8,775 nucleotides of DNA from Candidatus Woesearchaeota archaeon (GTDB lineage Archaea; Nanobdellota; Nanobdellia; Woesearchaeales; GW2011-AR4): contig JASMFO010000008.1 of NCBI GenBank assembly GCA_030751755.1, positions 1 to 8,775 of the forward strand, written 5' to 3'. The position numbers and the translations under genes were made by a program. Shown piece after piece: positions 6,675 through 8,775 of this stretch. The notes under the pieces were generated by a model. That model was not told the origin of the DNA. It saw nothing but the letters and a program-made list of their open reading frames with translations, and did not search any database. Positions within the stretch are counted from its first letter, which is position 1. Each line of letters starts with the position of its first letter.

Positions 6675-7868
6675 ATGCATAAAATGCCAGATATGCCTTA
6701 CGTGCCTAATGACAGTATGAATATTATGGGATTGTACTTTCCTCAAAGCAGTGCCACCCCTAGAATTCTATCGCAAATGAGAAAAGCTATATTCGCCGGA
6801 CAGAAAGCAGATATATCTGCTTCTGAAGTTTTGGAGTCACAAAAGGAAATAGCCGAAATGAGGAAAACTATAGATGGTGTAACACCTGAATTTTCACAAC
6901 ATCTTAATAATACTGTTCTAGGGGATGGGAACAAAGTGGACAGTCTCAGAACCATATTTCTAACATACGCTGATTACCTAGGGCCAGATAGAGAGGTTAT
7001 AAGAGGCGATGTAGTTATACCCAGAGATCTAGGCACACATCCATGGTCGATGTATCGTGGCGAACAAGGATATGATAGTGTGGATACAAAGATAACAGCA
7101 GAAGAATCACAACAGTACGTAAGAGAAAATGGAGGGGCTTTAAGGGACATGGGTATAGAAAACGTATTTATCAAAACATCCAGTTTTTTTTATGTGAGGG
7201 ACGAAGACTTAAGGAAACAGGGGTTTATCAATTCCGTCAATTCCGAAGATGTATTGGATTTGGATACTCTGGTTACATACTTGGCTGACAGTCATGGCTT
7301 TGTTGGGCTACAAGAAATGCAAAAACCAACAGAAGAAGAGTATATGCGAAGGGCTATGCCTTTCAACGCTTCCAGGCAAAAGCAAACAGTAGAGCAAAAA
7401 GTAGGAAGAAAAATTCGCCAATATCGGTCCTTCAGAAATGATGGGGATGTCATCAGTGACTGGGGCGCTAATAGGATTGTACCTCTTACAGAAGATAACG
7501 CCATATACTGGGGAACGCAATTCAGAGGAAATACAACAGTTTGTAAATTTGCTACAGAAGTCCTTCATGTGGATGACTACTATACCAATCCAAAACCCAA
7601 TGGGTTCAAAAACTATAATACAACGATGCTTATCACTTCTCCACGGCATAAATCAACCATTAGAGAGTTACAAGTGCGAGATTTATTGCAGCATTTTAAC
7701 TCGGAAATAAATGAAAAGAGCCCCTACTATCATGGAAAATTTAGAGAGAGGCAAGGAGAATCCTCAAAAAAGAGGCAAAGGTTAATGGAAGAATTTGAGT
7801 ATGATGACATATTGAAGCTGATGTTCGATGCCCGGGAGTTGGAATTCCCTGTAACACCTAAAAAATAG
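6675..7868 (+). CDS. Protein with C-terminal RelA/SpoT synthetase-like domain
   Basis: Up to 397 residues. The C-terminal part (about 232-397) follows the RelA/SpoT nucleotidyltransferase pattern (PF04607). R234-Q-K236 stands for the ATP-binding RxK. SDWGANRI (261-268) supplies the first catalytic acid, D262. DYYTNPKPNGF (301-311) corresponds to DYI-xx-PKxNGY. ELQVRD (331-336) corresponds to EVQIRT and supplies E331, followed by a helix and YYHGKF like the usual AHW-x-YK. Known members transfer pyrophosphate from ATP to GDP/GTP, or to tRNA in some toxSAS. The guanine-stacking Tyr is Phe (F311) and the usual His four residues on is Asn (N315), so specificity may differ. Residues 1-230 match nothing I know. 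The longest start is listed, but a TATA box just upstream favours 6693. The methyltransferase gene follows after 10 bases. Confidence 0.7.
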   Translation: MHKMPDMPYVPNDSMNIMGLYFPQSSATPRILSQMRKAIFAGQKADISASEVLESQKEIAEMRKTIDGVTPEFSQHLNNTVLGDGNKVDSLRTIFLTYADYLGPDREVIRGDVVIPRDLGTHPWSMYRGEQGYDSVDTKITAEESQQYVRENGGALRDMGIENVFIKTSSFFYVRDEDLRKQGFINSVNSEDVLDLDTLVTYLADSHGFVGLQEMQKPTEEEYMRRAMPFNASRQKQTVEQKVGRKIRQYRSFRNDGDVISDWGANRIVPLTEDNAIYWGTQFRGNTTVCKFATEVLHVDDYYTNPKPNGFKNYNTTMLITSPRHKSTIRELQVRDLLQHFNSEINEKSPYYHGKFRERQGESSKKRQRLMEEFEYDDILKLMFDARELEFPVTPKK

Positions 7869-7878
7869 TTTATGCTAA

Positions 7879-8496
7879 ATGGACAAACTAATAAGACTAT
7901 TTGGAATAATAGAAACATATGGAATATCCAGGGCAAAACTAGAATCCAGAGGTATAGGTTTTGGTCCTACAGAAGAGAATGGTTTCTGGACAACTTCACA
8001 ATGGAAGCATATAATTCCTTTTTTTGAATGGGCTGTTAAAAATGATGTTATTTACCCTTCAGGCCCTGTGGTGGATGCCGGATCAGGAACAGGCGAGCCT
8101 TCTACAGTTTTTGATGCTTATGGATTTAGCCCTGTTGTTAACATTGAGCTTAGTGGGGAACTTATTGAAGCTGCAAATGAAACTATTGGTACTTTAGTAA
8201 GCGGGGGTATTGTAGATGGGGACATTAGAACTGTGCAAGGGGATTTCACGCAAGATGCTGCTTATGAAGCTGCAGGCGTTGCATTTACGGATGTTATGTA
8301 TTTTTACCATGGGATAAATCAGGAGCCGTTGAAAACCTTGGCTGAAAGAATAAAAGAGGAATCTCCAGAAGGAACAAAACTGATTGTTCATGGAATGTTT
8401 GATGATATATTTAGTCCAGATGTTGGTGGTCTCACATTAGAACATAAGTTCAGAACTCCTGACCTTATGGCTGACTTCTATGTGTATGGGAAATGA
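7879..8496 (+). CDS. Class I SAM-dependent methyltransferase
   Basis: This 205-residue protein has a Rossmann-type SAM-binding core. Motif I is VVDAGSGTGEPS (64-75), motif II ends in the acidic NIELS (88-92), followed by VQGDFTQ (119-125) and the strand FTDVMYFYH (136-144). An N-terminal helical stretch with GFWTTSQW (35-42) may shape the substrate pocket. It is short for the family, with little room for a substrate-recognition domain after the core. The substrate (protein, RNA or small molecule) cannot be read from the sequence. It starts 10 bases after the synthetase-like gene with no promoter or clear ribosome-binding site between, so co-transcription is likely, and its function may be tied to that gene. 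Its stop codon abuts the stop of the convergent gene to the right. Confidence 0.78.
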   Translation: MDKLIRLFGIIETYGISRAKLESRGIGFGPTEENGFWTTSQWKHIIPFFEWAVKNDVIYPSGPVVDAGSGTGEPSTVFDAYGFSPVVNIELSGELIEAANETIGTLVSGGIVDGDIRTVQGDFTQDAAYEAAGVAFTDVMYFYHGINQEPLKTLAERIKEESPEGTKLIVHGMFDDIFSPDVGGLTLEHKFRTPDLMADFYVYGK

Positions 8497-8775
8497 TTAT
8501 ATTATACTAACTCTCCTGCTCTTACCCACATAATTCAATACCTTTCCATCTTTATATTTCCCAGTTCCCAAAAAATCATTATTATGTTTAATTATTACAA
8601 AACCATTATAGTCCCCCTTATTTTCAATTTCTAAATCCTCTCCTTTCATCCATTGTTTTACTTGCAATGAATTAATTTCTACAATGTTTTTCATTGCTTT
8701 TGGTCCTACTATTTGAGAGCCTTCAATGCTTAGTCTTATTTTATCATTTCTTGTTTCACAAAAATACATTCCAAT
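8497..8775 (-). CDS. C-terminal part of a PUA-like RNA-binding protein (RsmF/NSUN type), cut by window edge
   Basis: The frame is open to the right edge: the codons before the ATG at 8769 read Ile-Gly without a stop, so the gene very likely starts outside the window. The visible part contains IRLSIEGSQIVGP (11-23, counted from that Met), VKQWMKGEDLE (37-47), GFVIIKHNNDFLGTGKY (56-72) and VLNYVGKSRR (77-86). This resembles the PUA-like domain (PF13636) at the C-terminus of RsmF/NOL1-NOP2-sun rRNA or tRNA m5C methyltransferases. The missing N-terminal part may therefore be a methyltransferase, though stand-alone PUA-like proteins of this type are possible. It runs towards the methyltransferase gene, with the two stop codons directly adjacent. 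Confidence 0.75.
   Translation of the reverse strand: MGMYFCETRNDKIRLSIEGSQIVGPKAMKNIVEINSLQVKQWMKGEDLEIENKGDYNGFVIIKHNNDFLGTGKYKDGKVLNYVGKSRRVSII

Noticed and set aside
7438..7710. Plus-strand 90-codon frame overlapping the synthetase-like gene
   Set aside because: It is out of frame with a protein that carries conserved synthetase motifs across this stretch, and has no promoter of its own.

Overview
This AT-rich window looks like chromosomal DNA of an archaeon, probably a small-genome DPANN lineage of the Woesearchaeota/Pacearchaeota type. The evidence is a DRG-family GTPase with a C-terminal TGS domain, a DUF371 protein (an archaeal family), and BRE/TATA-like elements centred 25-30 bases upstream of several start codons. 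That spacing implies mostly leaderless transcripts. The lineage assignment is inference from gene style; no rRNA is present.

Layout. Bases 1-2430 hold the 3' part of a very long, Lys/Glu-rich coiled-coil gene. It is open at the left edge, begins inside a tandem duplication, and carries two related helical-hairpin segments flanking the coil. Next come a DRG GTPase (2516-3643, +) and, convergent with one base between the stops, a stand-alone asparagine-synthase-like PP-loop protein (3645-4547, -). A 99-base divergent promoter region separates the latter from a two-gene plus-strand unit: a small helical protein (4647-4895) and a DUF371 protein (4914-5342).

The most interesting part is 5389-8496. 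It holds an HD-domain protein whose active-site residues match the (p)ppGpp-hydrolase half of RelA/SpoT enzymes. A 176-base promoter-rich gap follows. Then comes a protein whose C-terminal ~165 residues resemble the RelA/SpoT synthetase domain, and 10 bases later a class I SAM-dependent methyltransferase. Hydrolase and synthetase halves are thus separate neighbouring genes, in the order they have inside bacterial RSH proteins. I propose an archaeal split alarmone (or toxSAS-like) module with a methyltransferase as third member. The family assignments rest on motifs read by eye; the system-level role is inference.

The right edge (8497-8775, -) is the C-terminal end of a gene carrying an RsmF/NSUN-type PUA-like RNA-binding domain, convergent with the methyltransferase with no base between the stop codons. 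I see no tRNA, rRNA, CRISPR array, insertion sequence or integrase.
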